64,000 bases of DNA from Sphingobium arseniciresistens. GTDB taxonomy: Bacteria > Pseudomonadota > Alphaproteobacteria > Sphingomonadales > Sphingomonadaceae. Shown here piece by piece: positions 1 through 8,798 of the stretch. The notes beneath the pieces are model-generated. The model made no database searches. It worked only from the letters and a program-made list of their open reading frames with translations, and was not told the origin of the DNA. The stretch is from assembly GCA_029167225.1 (NCBI GenBank), contig JARFNK010000005.1, forward strand, positions 226,012-290,011, given 5' to 3'. The position numbers and the translations under genes were made by a program. Position 1 is the stretch's first letter. The number at the start of each line of letters is the position of its first letter.

Positions 1-241
1 CGGCGACACGGCGGTCTATTGCGCGCATGAATATACGCAGGGCAACGCGCGCTTCGCCCATGCCATGGCGCCCGATGACGCGGCGATCGCTGCCCGGCTC
101 GCGCGGGTGGACGCGGCCCGCGCGCAGGGCGAGGCGACGGTGCCGACGACGATCGCGCTGGAGCAGGCGACCAATCTCTTCATGCGCGCACCGACGGTGG
201 AGGCGCTCGCCGCCCTGCGCGCCGCGAAGGACGCCGCCTGA
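1..241 (+). CDS. gloB: Hydroxyacylglutathione hydrolase (glyoxalase II), C-terminal end only
   Basis: The reading frame is open from base 2 to a TGA at 239-241, giving the last 79 residues of a protein whose start lies left of the window. It begins GDTAVYCAHEYTQGNARFA and later has VPTTIALEQATNLFMR. These match the C-terminal part of glyoxalase II, where the HEYT histidine is a metal ligand and the helical tail binds glutathione. The enzyme hydrolyses S-D-lactoylglutathione to D-lactate and glutathione in methylglyoxal detoxification. It is a normal core gene and shows that the left edge is backbone, not mobile DNA. Confidence 0.85.
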   Translation, partial: GDTAVYCAHEYTQGNARFAHAMAPDDAAIAARLARVDAARAQGEATVPTTIALEQATNLFMRAPTVEALAALRAAKDAA

Positions 242-349
242 CGGAAATGGCGCCTTGCTGCCGTTATCATGATATGCTGGGCATCAACCCAAGCGGGGGC
301 GGGATAGGCGCCGATCCAGCGCAGGCGCCGTACGAGACTGGAGACGATC

Positions 350-769
350 ATGCGTGCCACCTCCCTCTTCCTGCTCATGCCGTTTGCGCTGCTGGCCGCA
401 TGCGCCGCGCAGGCCGTGCAGGAACCCAAGCTCACCGATCGGCAGGCAGCCGATCTGGACAAGGCGCTCGCCGGCAAGGTCGCCGGCGAGAAGACCAGTT
501 GCATCGACAGGTTTCCCTCCACCAACATGCGGGTCATCAGCAATGAGGTGCTGCTTTACGAGGCGGGCCGGAACCTGACCTATGTCAACAAGGTCATCGG
601 CCGCTGCTCGGGGCTGACCTTCGGCAATACGCTCGTCATCCGCAGTTTCGGGTCGCAATATTGCCGTGGCGACATCGCCAGCGTCGTTGATCTCCAGACC
701 GGCATCGACCATGGCGCCTGCGCGCTGGGCGACTTCGTGCCGTACAGGACGCCCGCCGCGAAGAAGTAA
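350..769 (+). CDS. Small predicted lipoprotein, unknown function
   Basis: 139 residues. The start ATG is preceded by GGAG with about 7 bases of spacing. The N-terminus is a lipoprotein signal with hydrophobic FLLMPFALLAAC, so Cys18 would be lipidated after cleavage. The mature part has three further cysteines (around 50, 85 and 102) and no recognised catalytic motif. Short secreted lipoproteins of this kind are common in sphingomonads, but I cannot assign a function. It stands alone between gloB and the convergent Trm112-type gene. Confidence 0.7.
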   Translation: MRATSLFLLMPFALLAACAAQAVQEPKLTDRQAADLDKALAGKVAGEKTSCIDRFPSTNMRVISNEVLLYEAGRNLTYVNKVIGRCSGLTFGNTLVIRSFGSQYCRGDIASVVDLQTGIDHGACALGDFVPYRTPAAKK

Positions 770-802
770 GCGGGAGCCTTGGGGCTGAATGTCGATTGAT
801 CC

Positions 803-988
803 TTAGCCGTCCAGCGGGATCGCCACATGCGCCACGAGCATGGGCACGCCATCGCGAATCGGAAAGGCGAGGCCGGCGGCGTCGGAGACCAGGAGGCTCT
901 TCTCGGCATCCAACCTGAGCGGGGTGCGCGTGACCGGGCAGACCAGCCGTGCGAGCAGCGCGGGGTCGGGAAGGGGGGCGGTGGTCAT
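803..988 (-). CDS. Trm112/YcaR-family small protein
   Basis: 61 residues. It carries the family hallmarks LVCPVTRTPLRLD near the N-terminus, a central LAFPIRDGVPML, and a short length typical of UPF0434/Trm112 proteins. Eukaryotic Trm112 activates methyltransferases; bacterial members are small zinc-ribbon-like proteins of unclear role. Only one of the usual zinc cysteines (Cys17) is obvious here, so metal binding may be lost. The start overlaps the stop of the upstream LON-domain gene by 4 bases (ATGA), which implies one operon with it and with the thioredoxin gene. Confidence 0.8.
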   Translation of the reverse strand: MTTAPLPDPALLARLVCPVTRTPLRLDAEKSLLVSDAAGLAFPIRDGVPMLVAHVAIPLDG

Positions 989-1602
989 TGCAATGTGGTT
1001 CCGCTGTCGTCATCGGTATGGCCGAAGAACTGCATGAGCTGGATCGTCCGTTCGGCACGCTCGCGCAGGGAAGGCGCTTCCAGCAGCACCTGTTTGGAGG
1101 CGGTGTCGAACGGCACGACCTGCGCGATGCCGTTGACCAGCGCGGCGTCGTCCAGCCGGGACACCGCGTTCCAATCCACCATATAGCCCTGTCGCTCCGC
1201 GAAACGGCGTGATTCCAGCTCCAGCGCGGCACGCTCGGCAATGGCCAGCGGTTCTTCCGAATCGCCGGCCTCTTCCTGCAACTCCGCTTCCACCTGACGG
1301 AAGGGGGTAGTCACGTCGAGTTCGCGCAGGATGGAGAAGCGGGCAATGCCGGTCAGCACGATGTTGAACCGGCCGTCGTCCAGCGCCTCGAACTCCGCGA
1401 TATGGCCAAGGCACCCGATGGAATAGAGCGTGGGAATAGCGGCTTCGTCCCGCGGCTGGACCATGCCGATCCGCCGGTCTCGGGCCAGCGCATCGCGCAC
1501 CAGCGCGCGATAGCGTGGCTCGAAGATGTGCAGCGGCAGCGGCATGCCCGGAAACAGCAGCGCACCCGCGAGGGGGAAAATCGAGATGCGCTGCGCGGAC
1601 AT
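985..1602 (-). CDS. LON peptidase substrate-binding-domain protein
   Basis: 205 residues from the ATG at 1602; a longer GTG/TTG-type frame exists upstream but would overlap the thioredoxin gene and lacks similarity. The sequence is a stand-alone Lon N-terminal domain: ISIFPLAGALLFPGMPLPLHIFEPRYRAL near the start, then GMVQPRD and a cysteine-containing beta core (GCLGHIAEF). There is no AAA+ or protease domain. Proteins like this bind peptides or partner proteins in the cytoplasm; the exact role is unknown. It sits between ybbN-like and Trm112-like genes on the same strand, a common arrangement in alphaproteobacteria. Confidence 0.85.
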   Translation of the reverse strand: MSAQRISIFPLAGALLFPGMPLPLHIFEPRYRALVRDALARDRRIGMVQPRDEAAIPTLYSIGCLGHIAEFEALDDGRFNIVLTGIARFSILRELDVTTPFRQVEAELQEEAGDSEEPLAIAERAALELESRRFAERQGYMVDWNAVSRLDDAALVNGIAQVVPFDTASKQVLLEAPSLRERAERTIQLMQFFGHTDDDSGTTLQ

Positions 1603-1622
1603 GGCGTCGGGGTTCGCGCTGC

Positions 1623-2540
1623 TCAGCCGAAGAGAATGGCGGAGAGGCGACGCCGCTGGGCCGAAACCCAGGGGTCTTCCAGCCCGACCACTTCGAACAG
1701 CTTGAGCAGTTGCTGGCGGGCCGCGCCCTCTTTCCATTCGCGGTCGCGGGCGATGATATCGAGCAAGGCATCCGCCGCGCCCTGACGATCGCCATTGGCC
1801 ATGAGCCCGCCGGACAGTTCGAATCGGGCCTCATGATCATCCGGGTTGGCGGCAAGGCGAGATTCGAGCCCGGACAGGTCCGATACCGGCTGCGCCGTGC
1901 GGGCGAGCGAGAGCGCCGCGCGGGCGCGCTCTATCGCCTGGTCGCCGGCGATCTCCGCAGGCACGCCGTCCAGCATCGCCTGCGCTTCGTCGAGCAGGCC
2001 CAGCGCCACCAGCGCCCGCGCCTGACCGGCAAGCGGTTCGGCTTCGTCCGGCGCCATCTCGACGATCTGCTGGAAGATGGACAGGGCGCGCTCGGCATCA
2101 CCCGAAGCCAGCGTCTCCTCGCCCATGGCGATCAGCGGTGCGATCTCCTGCTCCAGCGCCTTCTCCTCGGACTGCACGGGCAGGCGCGAGAGGATCTGGT
2201 CGAGCATCTGCTTGAGCTGCCCCTCGGTCCGCGCCTGGCTGAGGTCGGCGACGGGCTGCCCCTGGAACACCGCATAGACGGTGGGGATGGACTGGACCCG
2301 GAACTGGCTGGCGATGAAACCGTTCTCGTCGACATTCACCTTCACCAGCTTCACGCCCTTGGTGGCATAGTCGGCCGCGACCTTCTCGATGATCGGGGTC
2401 AGCTGCTTGCAGGGGCCGCACCATTCCGCCCAGAAATCGACCAGCACGAGCGCGCCCATGGAGGGCTCCACCACATCGCGGCGGAATGCTTCCACCGCCT
2501 GCTTCTCGGTTTCCGTGAGGCCAAGGGTCGCCAACGTCAT
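1623..2540 (-). CDS. Thioredoxin-domain TPR co-chaperone (YbbN/CnoX-like)
   Basis: 305 residues from ATG 2540, chosen because AGGAGA lies directly upstream. The N-terminal thioredoxin fold contains WAEWCGPCKQL, so both redox cysteines are present, and the cis-proline segment IPTVYAVFQG. The C-terminal 180 residues are alpha-helical with TPR-like repeats (GDAERALSIFQQIVEMAPDE; ARFELSGGLMANGDRQGAADAL). This architecture matches YbbN/CnoX, a cytoplasmic chaperone-redoxin that protects proteins from oxidative over-modification and delivers them to GroEL. E. coli YbbN lacks the full CxxC; many alphaproteobacterial members keep it, as here. Confidence 0.85.
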   Translation of the reverse strand: MTLATLGLTETEKQAVEAFRRDVVEPSMGALVLVDFWAEWCGPCKQLTPIIEKVAADYATKGVKLVKVNVDENGFIASQFRVQSIPTVYAVFQGQPVADLSQARTEGQLKQMLDQILSRLPVQSEEKALEQEIAPLIAMGEETLASGDAERALSIFQQIVEMAPDEAEPLAGQARALVALGLLDEAQAMLDGVPAEIAGDQAIERARAALSLARTAQPVSDLSGLESRLAANPDDHEARFELSGGLMANGDRQGAADALLDIIARDREWKEGAARQQLLKLFEVVGLEDPWVSAQRRRLSAILFG

Positions 2541-2717
2541 TCTCCTGTCGATGCGCGCATGCGCGAAATCATGCTGCATTATGTGGGCGGGAGGGGGGCT
2601 TTCGCAAGGCTGGCAGGAAAGTTTGCTTTTTTGCCAATTACCCCCTTGCCGACCATGAAAACCGCTGCTAGTTGCCACGCCTCACCCGCCGGAAGGACTT
2701 GTTCCCCGGCCGCCAGA

Positions 2718-2792
2718 GCGGGCGTAGCTCAGGGGTAGAGCACAACCTTGCCAAGGTTGGGGTCGAGGGTTCGAATCCCTTCGCCCGCTCCA
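2718..2792 (+). tRNA. tRNA-Gly (anticodon GCC)
   Basis: A full cloverleaf can be drawn. The acceptor stem GCGGGCG (2718-2724) pairs with CGCCCGC (2782-2788), the anticodon loop TTGCCAA gives GCC, and the T arm contains GGTTCGAATCC. CCA is encoded at 2790-2792. It marks the boundary between core genes on the left and accessory DNA on the right. tRNA-Gly 3' ends are frequent ICE and phage attachment sites, but no integrase gene follows and no second copy of the tRNA end was seen in the window. Confidence 0.96.
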
Positions 2793-3727
2793 GATTTTCC
2801 AGCAAAATAGAATATGTTACGAAACGCCCTAGGGCGTCGGCGATGCTTACATTCGTCTTCCGAGTGACGACTGTAAGCAGGGTGTAAGCAAGGCGAACCG
2901 TTTTCCTGATGCGCTGAATTGCTTTGCGCGCCCTTCTTTCTTCCTGATGAATTCGCACTCCGTCAAACCTTGGAAATGGGCCTTCCTCGAAAGCCTGTTA
3001 GCACAACCCTCTTGTGTCGTTTTGCAGCCTCGGCTGATCTGCAATGACGATGAGCCCGTTCTCGGAACTCGAACTGCTCTCCGGCATCAAGGTTGGCGAC
3101 AAGGTGGGCTTCGAAGTTACCTGGGGCCACAACGCCGGAATGGTTGCGATGATCGCGAAGTCGGGCTGGACTGGCGGAAGTGGCAATCGATGATCGGCAG
3201 GAGTCGGTTGATGTCGAGCGCGGCGCGTGTCGAAATTCTTACGCGCTAACAAGGTGCGCGAGCAGCGCTCCCGGGGGCGTAAAGGGCGACCGGATGAACC
3301 GCGAACGGGACAAAGCCGAGATGCGACTCAATCCCTTCGTCACCCAAAACCTTCTCCCAAGCTACAGAAAATTGATGATCTGCAATCCCTGCGATTTGCT
3401 CGAACAATTATTTTCTAATGGCCTCGCAAAAGGTCTGGAAATACGATCAGCATCAAAACCTGCGTATTAAATTGTGCGTAGGAAATTGTACATCGATGAT
3501 AATTATCTCATGACGTAATTACATTGCTCTGGTGGGCCGCGGTCCCTCACGACTGCAGGATAGCATCAACGCCCGAGAACCGATCTTCCCGCGCATCAAG
3601 GACAACCGAAAATATACGAGTGGAATCGATTGGACTTCATAGTCATGCGCGATCACGCGCGTTGACTTTGATGGGTCCGACGCAGGTTGCCGAGATTCGT
3701 TTTCTTGAAACGGGTCGCGATAAGTTA
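2793..3727. other. Gene-poor junction after tRNA-Gly
   Basis: About 0.9 kb between the tRNA and the MarR-type regulator holds no complete gene that I recognise. It includes a CusF-like remnant (3044-3193), short frames without similarity, and a more AT-rich stretch at 3440-3520 with the palindrome GATAATTATC (3498-3507) next to TACATCGAT. The pattern fits a scarred recombination junction at the left end of the accessory region. Confidence 0.5.
3044..3193 (+). pseudogene. Remnant of a CusF-like copper-binding protein
   Basis: A 49-residue frame begins MTMSPFSELELLSGIKVGDK and continues with VGFEVTW and AGMVAMIAK. This resembles the C-terminal half of CusF-type periplasmic metal-binding domains, where an AMTM motif binds Cu(I) and is followed by L..IK.GDKV.F. 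The in-frame codons just upstream read stop-Ser-Ala-Met-Thr-Met, so the N-terminal half and the signal peptide are missing. I infer a truncated leftover of a heavy-metal resistance gene at the element junction. The similarity is from memory of the family and the fragment is short. Confidence 0.45.
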
Positions 3728-4285
3728 CTATTTGTCGGTGGCGTCAGGAGCACTCTGCGCGCGGGAATAGGTCGCAACTACTCGCGCGCTTTCTTCATAC
3801 ATACCAGTGAGCATGGTCAGCATCCGAGTCACACTGGATATCTTTGTCGTGAAGTCCGAGAGTTCGTCAATTTGGCTGGAGAGCACTTCCTTTTTAATGG
3901 ATACGTACAGGTCAGTGATGCGCTCACCCTCATCGGTTACCTGGTAGTTGATGTTCTTGCTTCCCTTTTCCTTGATACCGGAAATTAGGTTCATGTTGGC
4001 GAGCTTGCGCAGCGAATAATGGATATTGGGAATGTCGTCGCGATTGAGCATTCGCGCGATCCAAGCCGCGCCGGTGGGCATGGCTTGCATTCTGATCGTG
4101 TGCATAACGCAAAGTTCTGCAAAGTTCAGGTCCACACCCGATGACATGCGCGTGGCTTGGAGCACGAAATGCTCGAACGCTTCCCTGAAGCGAATCGAAG
4201 CGAATTCGAATTCGGTCAGTTCCGCCCCGCCTTCGAGCTGAGCCAGATGCCAAGTGCGGTGATATGTGTCTCTTTCGTCCAGCAT
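3728..4285 (-). CDS. MarR-family (winged-helix) transcriptional regulator
   Basis: 185 residues from ATG 4285; a longer frame to 4408 starts only with TTG and its extra 41 residues are low-complexity, so I reject it. The core has the winged-helix layout: helices around NFAELCVMHTIRM, a recognition helix region ARMLNRDDIPNIHYSLRKL, then a wing ISGIKEKGSKNINYQVTDEG. The C-terminal helices would dimerise. It is divergent from the CaiB-type operon across about 300 bases, the usual geometry of a local regulator that responds to a pathway metabolite. Which promoter it binds is not shown. Confidence 0.75.
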   Translation of the reverse strand: MLDERDTYHRTWHLAQLEGGAELTEFEFASIRFREAFEHFVLQATRMSSGVDLNFAELCVMHTIRMQAMPTGAAWIARMLNRDDIPNIHYSLRKLANMNLISGIKEKGSKNINYQVTDEGERITDLYVSIKKEVLSSQIDELSDFTTKISSVTRMLTMLTGMYEESARVVATYSRAQSAPDATDK

Positions 4286-4589
4286 ATCCTGCTTTCTCAG
4301 GGGCGCGGGAGCGCGGTCTGGATCCGGCGCAGTGCTTGGACATCGCCCGTGCGAGCGACGAGGCGCGGCACTTGCAACTGCACCGATTTCTCCGCCACTC
4401 TGGCCCAATTCAGGTTTTATATCAACCGATAATCCGTCAATATTCCGGCGGCAAAGGGTGCTTCCGGACAGCCTGAAACGGTCTTCCGACGGCCCGTGGG
4501 GCCGGTCTGCGCTTCAGCTCTTATTGCGCAACGGGCAAGGCAGCGGTGCCCAACCGGCATTCGACGCGGTCCGCAGAATCGCCGAGTGA
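4286..4589. promoter_or_regulatory. Divergent intergenic region between the marR-type gene and the CoA-transferase operon
   Basis: About 304 bases separate the two divergent genes. There is an AT-rich segment near 4410-4445 (TTTTATATCAACCGATAATC) set in GC-rich DNA, which is the likeliest place for the two promoters and a regulator site. No perfect long palindrome was found and no exact -35/-10 pair can be assigned with confidence. Confidence 0.4.
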
Positions 4590-5837
4590 GTGCGGATGGA
4601 AACTGCCGACGCACAAAACAACTGTCTTTCCCAACCACTCGAAGGACTCAGAGTTCTGGAACTCGGCCATTTCATCGCCGCGCCGTTTTGCACCCGGTTG
4701 CTGGGCGATCTCGGGGCGGACATCGTCAAGGTCGAGCCTCTGGGCGGCGACCCTGTGCGAAAATGGGGCGAGGCGATCGACGGGAACTCGCTGTGGTGGT
4801 CGATCCACGGACGTAACAAGCGCAGCGTGGCGCTTGATTTGAAGCGCGAGGAAGCGCGGGGCATCGTGCTCCGGCTTGTTGAGCAGTGCGATGTGGTGGT
4901 CGAGAATTTTAGGCCCGGCCAGCTTGCGGCGATGGGGCTGGGGGCCGAACATCTGCGTGCGGCCAATCCCGACTTGGTGATCGCGCAGATCTCGGGCTTC
5001 GGACAGGATGGGCCCTATCGCGATCGCGCCGCCTTCGGCGTGATCGGCGAGGCGGTCGGCGGCCTCAGATATCTGACCAATCACCCGCCCGGCACGACTG
5101 ACCTGCCGCCGGTGCGCGTCGGGGTGAGCATCGGGGATTCGATTGCGGGCCTTTACGCTGCGTTCGGGATCATGGTGGCGCTGTGGCGGCGCGATCGCAG
5201 GGGCGGCGACGGCGGCGGACGCACGGTCGATGTCGCGCTGACGGAATCGATCCTCAGCATGATGGAAGGGATGCTCCCCGAATATGGAGCGCTCGGCAAG
5301 ATCAAGCAGCCCACCGGCGGTGCGATCGCGACTGCGACGCCATCGAACGCCTATCCGACATCCGAAGGCCAATGGGTGCTGGTCGCGGCGAATTCCGATC
5401 CCCTATTCGCGCGGTTGATGACGCTGCTGGGGCGGCCGGAACTGATCGAGGATATGCGTTATTGCGACAATCCTCAGCGCGTCCGCCATGCGAGCGACCT
5501 CGATGCCATCATCGGCGGATGGACGCGCCGCCACTCGTCGGATGCGATTATCGCTCAGCTCGAGGCGGCCGATATTCCCTGTTGCAAGGCCTACACTGCT
5601 GCCGATTGCGCCGCAGATCCCCAATATCGCCACCGCGGCATGGTCCGGGAAGTCGAGGATCCGCTTCTGGGGAAAGTCCTGCACACAGGCATTGTTCCGC
5701 ATTTGCCCGAAAGTCCGGGCGCGATCCGCTGGGCCGGGCCTTCCATCGGACAGCACACCGACGAGGTACTTGCCGAGTTGGCCGGATTGACCGAGCAGGA
5801 GCTGGTGTCCCTCAGGCACGCGGGGGTGGTCCGATGA
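4590..5837 (+). CDS. CaiB/BaiF-family (class III) CoA-transferase
   Basis: 415 residues from GTG 4590, or 413 from ATG 4596; neither start has a strong ribosome site. The protein has the family landmarks: LRVLELGHFIAAPFCTRLLGDLGADIVKVE near the N-terminus, DVVVENFRPG at about 101-110, and GDSIAGLYAAFG with the expected catalytic Asp at about 183. Class III enzymes move CoA between organic acids in the cytoplasm without a phosphate step. The next gene overlaps by 4 bases and is an HMG-CoA-lyase-type enzyme, followed by aconitase-family genes. The likely job is therefore to make a citramalyl-CoA-like thioester for cleavage. The exact acid is inferred, not seen. Confidence 0.85.
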   Translation: MRMETADAQNNCLSQPLEGLRVLELGHFIAAPFCTRLLGDLGADIVKVEPLGGDPVRKWGEAIDGNSLWWSIHGRNKRSVALDLKREEARGIVLRLVEQCDVVVENFRPGQLAAMGLGAEHLRAANPDLVIAQISGFGQDGPYRDRAAFGVIGEAVGGLRYLTNHPPGTTDLPPVRVGVSIGDSIAGLYAAFGIMVALWRRDRRGGDGGGRTVDVALTESILSMMEGMLPEYGALGKIKQPTGGAIATATPSNAYPTSEGQWVLVAANSDPLFARLMTLLGRPELIEDMRYCDNPQRVRHASDLDAIIGGWTRRHSSDAIIAQLEAADIPCCKAYTAADCAADPQYRHRGMVREVEDPLLGKVLHTGIVPHLPESPGAIRWAGPSIGQHTDEVLAELAGLTEQELVSLRHAGVVR

Positions 5838-6766
5838 TTCGGCTGCCTACCGCCATAGAACTGGTCGAGGTGGGGCCGCGCGACGGGCTCCAATCGGTAC
5901 GGGAATTCGTTCCCACGGCCACCAAGATCGAGCTGATCCGGCAACTTTATGACGCCGGCATCCGGCGGATGGAAGTCACGTCCTTCGTCAGCGAAGCCGC
6001 GCTACCCCAGATGGCCGACGCGGCGGAGATCGTTGCCGTGGCAAATGCCCTGGCGGGGCTTGACGCTTGCGCGCTCGTTCCCACGGTTAGGCATGCGGAG
6101 CGTGCGCTGGTAGCCGGCACCCGACATCTTGCATTCGTCCTGTCCGCCTCGGAAGCGCACAACCGCAGCAATGTGCGGCGCAGTCCGCTGGAATCGGCCG
6201 ATGAGTTCGCCCGGCTCGTGGAGACGATCCCGGACGGCACCCGGCTGCGTGTCAATGTGGCGACGGCGTTCGACTGTCCGATGACGGGCAGGGTCGAGGC
6301 GGAAACGGTGCTGCAACTGCTGGCGGGATTGATCGAGATCGCCCCCGGCGCCGAACTGGCGCTGTGCGACACGACCGGCCGCGCTTCGCCCCTGCAGGTC
6401 GCGAGCCTGTTCGAGGCGGCCAAGGTTCGCTTTCCTGCGGCCGATCGGTGGGCCTTTCATGGCCATGACACTTATGGCGCCGGTGCCGCGAACGTCTTCG
6501 CCGCGCTGCTGGCAGGGGTGCGCGTGATCGATGCGGCCTGCGCCGGGCTGGGTGGCTGCCCCTTCGCTCCTGGAGCGACCGGCAATGTCGCCACCGAAGA
6601 CGTGGTCTGGATGCTCGATGGCATGGGTATCGCGACCGGAATCCGGCTTGCCGATCTGTGTCGCGCAGCCGAGAGGATCGCGCTCGTTCCAGGCGCGCAG
6701 ACCGGCGGGCGCGTGCGGATCGCGCTCGCTTCGCGCGCATGCCTGCAACCGGAGCTGACGGCATGA
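5834..6766 (+). CDS. Hydroxymethylglutaryl-CoA lyase-type aldolase
   Basis: 310 residues; the ATG at 5834 overlaps the stop of the CoA-transferase gene (ATGA), and the longer frame upstream is antisense-like noise. It has the HMG-CoA lyase motifs GPRDGLQ (14-20), HGHDTYG (209-215, metal histidines) and the signature [14 protein letters not shown] with the catalytic Cys242. Family members cleave 3-hydroxy-3-methylacyl-CoA or related CoA esters to acetyl-CoA plus a keto acid in a TIM barrel with a divalent metal. Next to a CoA-transferase and LeuCD-like hydratase, a citramalyl-CoA-type substrate giving pyruvate and acetyl-CoA is plausible. Leucine catabolism is less likely because no MCC or isovaleryl-CoA genes are nearby. 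Confidence 0.85.
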   Translation: MIRLPTAIELVEVGPRDGLQSVREFVPTATKIELIRQLYDAGIRRMEVTSFVSEAALPQMADAAEIVAVANALAGLDACALVPTVRHAERALVAGTRHLAFVLSASEAHNRSNVRRSPLESADEFARLVETIPDGTRLRVNVATAFDCPMTGRVEAETVLQLLAGLIEIAPGAELALCDTTGRASPLQVASLFEAAKVRFPAADRWAFHGHDTYGAGAANVFAALLAGVRVIDAACAGLGGCPFAPGATGNVATEDVVWMLDGMGIATGIRLADLCRAAERIALVPGAQTGGRVRIALASRACLQPELTA

Positions 6767-8178
6767 ACGCGCCGCACCCGCGAACGCTCTACGAGAAGAT
6801 CTGGGACGATCATGTCGTTGCAGACCTTGGGGAAGGGCTGGCACTGCTCTACGTCGACCTCCACCTCGTCAACGAAGTGACGAGCCCGCAGGCGTTTTCC
6901 GGTCTGCGTGGCGCGGGCCGGAAAGTCCGCCGGCCCGACCGCACCATCGCGGTGGCCGATCACAATGTACCCACGACCGATCGCCTCATGGGCATCTCCG
7001 ACCCGGAGAGCCGGATGCAGGTCGAAGCACTGGAGCGCAATGTTGTGGAATTCGGCGTTCCCTATGTCGACCTGCTCGGCGAGCATCAGGGGATCGTCCA
7101 CGTGATCGGCCCGGAACTGGGGCTGACGCTCCCAGGTACGACGATCGTTTGCGGTGACAGCCATACTTCCACTCATGGCGCCTTCGGTGCGCTCGCGTTC
7201 GGGATCGGAACTTCGGAAGTCGAGCACGTTCTGGCGACCCAGGCGCTTCCCCAACAGAAGTCGCGCAGCATGCTGATCCGCGTGGTCGGAGCGCCGCCTC
7301 GAGGCGTCTCGGCCAAGGACATGATCCTGCACATCATCGGCCGGATTGGCACTGCAGGTGCGACGGGCCACGTCATCGAATATGCGGGGATGGCGATCGA
7401 GGCGCTGGACATGGCCGGGCGCATGACGATCTGCAACATGTCGATAGAAGCCGGCGCCCGGGCGGGACTCGTGGCGCCGGACGACGTGACGTTCGCCTAT
7501 CTCCGGGGCCGGCTACGGGCGCCCAGAGGGTCCGACTTCGAACTGGCGGTTGCCAGGTGGCGGGAACTTCGCAGCGATCCGGGGGCCCGCTTCGACAAGG
7601 TTGTCGAACTGGACGTCTCCGCCATTGCGCCGATGGTGACATGGGGCACCAGCCCCCAGGCAGTCGTCTCCATCGACGGGTGCGCGCCGGATCCCGCCGG
7701 CCTCGCCGATCCGGCTGAGCAGGACCAGGCGCGAGAGATGCTGCGCTACATGGCGCTGGAGCCGGGCCAGGCAGTCCGCGGCATCGCTCTCGATACGGCC
7801 TTCATCGGAAGCTGCACCAATGGTCGGCTCGAAGACCTGCGCGCCGCGGCGGCTGTCCTTAAGGGGCGCAAGGTCGCGCCGGGCATGCGCGCGCTTGCAG
7901 TTCCGGGCTCGACGATGGTCAAGCATCTGGCGGAAGCGGAGGGGCTCGACCGGGTCTTCCTCGATGCCGGTTTCGAATGGCGCGAGGCAGGCTGTTCGAT
8001 GTGCCTGGGGATGAACCCTGACAGGCTCGCGCTTGGCGAGCGCTGCGCATCCACTTCGAACCGGAACTTCGAAGGCCGCCAGGGGCCGGGCGGTCGGACC
8101 CATCTGATGTCGCCCGCCATGGTCGCCGCCGCGGCGATCGAAGGCTGCATCGCGGATGCCCGGGAATATCTGCGGTGA
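6763..8178 (+). CDS. LeuC-like aconitase-family hydro-lyase, large subunit
   Basis: 471 residues from ATG 6763, overlapping the lyase stop. It matches 3-isopropylmalate dehydratase large subunits: [11 protein letters not shown] at the N-terminus, [39 protein letters not shown], and [12 protein letters not shown]. The three cluster cysteines (one in GSCTN, two in CSMC) are all present, so a 4Fe-4S cluster is expected. A leucine-biosynthesis role is possible on sequence alone. However, the operon has no leuA or leuB and is linked to a CoA-transferase and a lyase, so hydration or isomerisation of an unsaturated dicarboxylate (citraconate-, mesaconate- or dimethylmaleate-like) is my inference. 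It pairs with the next gene. Confidence 0.85.
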   Translation: MNAPHPRTLYEKIWDDHVVADLGEGLALLYVDLHLVNEVTSPQAFSGLRGAGRKVRRPDRTIAVADHNVPTTDRLMGISDPESRMQVEALERNVVEFGVPYVDLLGEHQGIVHVIGPELGLTLPGTTIVCGDSHTSTHGAFGALAFGIGTSEVEHVLATQALPQQKSRSMLIRVVGAPPRGVSAKDMILHIIGRIGTAGATGHVIEYAGMAIEALDMAGRMTICNMSIEAGARAGLVAPDDVTFAYLRGRLRAPRGSDFELAVARWRELRSDPGARFDKVVELDVSAIAPMVTWGTSPQAVVSIDGCAPDPAGLADPAEQDQAREMLRYMALEPGQAVRGIALDTAFIGSCTNGRLEDLRAAAAVLKGRKVAPGMRALAVPGSTMVKHLAEAEGLDRVFLDAGFEWREAGCSMCLGMNPDRLALGERCASTSNRNFEGRQGPGGRTHLMSPAMVAAAAIEGCIADAREYLR

Positions 8179-8798
8179 AGCCGTTCAGCCGCATCGAAGG
8201 GATCGCCGCCCCGCTGCCCATGGCAAATGTCGACACGGACAAGATTCTGCCAGCCAGATATCTCAAGACGACCGAGCGGGAAGGGCTGGGCCAGGCCCTG
8301 TTCGCAAGTTTGCGGTGCGATGCGGATGGTCGCGAGGTGCCCGGCTTCATTCTCAACCGCCAGGAATATCGCGAGGCGCGGATTCTGATCGCGCTTGAGA
8401 ATTTCGGATGCGGATCGAGCCGGGAACATGCGCCTTGGGCGCTGGCGGATTTCGGCATCCGTTGCGTCGTGGCGCCGGGTTTCGCGGAAATTTTCTACAA
8501 TAATTGCATCAAGAACGGGATCCTGCCCGTGGTCCTGCCGCGCGATGAAGTCGACCGATTGCTGGTTCTCGCCGGGGACCCGGCCACCGCGCGAATGAGC
8601 GTGGACCTTGAGCGCCAGATTATTGAAGCGGCGGAAGAACGCTTCGCCTTCGAAATTGAGCCCGGCGCGAAACGACGCCTGCTCGAAGGGCTGGACGAAA
8701 TCGTTCTGACACTTGAGCACGAGGGCGAACTCGGCGCGTTCGAAGGGCAGCACGCAAGCCAGCCCTTCCTCTGGCAACGGGTGCCCCTCAAGCCATGA
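8175..8798 (+). CDS. LeuD-like aconitase-family hydro-lyase, small subunit
   Basis: 207 residues; GTG start at 8175 overlaps the LeuC-like stop (GTGA). The swivel-domain hallmarks are clear: [29 protein letters not shown], and [18 protein letters not shown]. Length and motifs are normal for LeuD. Subunits of this type close over the Fe-S subunit and set substrate specificity. Its 3' end overlaps the convergent LysR gene by 11 bases. No fault or truncation is visible, so the four-gene module 4590-8798 appears intact. Confidence 0.87.
   Translation: MKPFSRIEGIAAPLPMANVDTDKILPARYLKTTEREGLGQALFASLRCDADGREVPGFILNRQEYREARILIALENFGCGSSREHAPWALADFGIRCVVAPGFAEIFYNNCIKNGILPVVLPRDEVDRLLVLAGDPATARMSVDLERQIIEAAEERFAFEIEPGAKRRLLEGLDEIVLTLEHEGELGAFEGQHASQPFLWQRVPLKP

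Noticed and set aside
1515-2738. 407-residue plus-strand frame
   Set aside because: Antisense to the thioredoxin and LON-domain genes; it also crosses the tRNA.
2668-2958. Minus-strand frame across tRNA-Gly, ending in ERAKGFEPSTPTLARLCSTPELRP
   Set aside because: It is the antisense of the tRNA and occurs wherever this tRNA is found; no start signal and no domain.
3489-3497. TACATCGAT, a match to the promoter repeats at 9904 and 15539
   Set aside because: No gene starts beside it, no proper -35 box, and the same nine bases also occur inside the extradiol gene near 19240, so chance is likely.
3524-3988. Plus-strand frame of 154 residues
   Set aside because: Mostly antisense to the MarR-type gene, with no ribosome site or recognisable domain.
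6763-8798. LeuC/LeuD as leucine biosynthesis genes
   Set aside because: Motifs allow it, but leuA and leuB are absent and the genes are fused by overlaps to a CoA-transferase and a lyase; kept only as an alternative.
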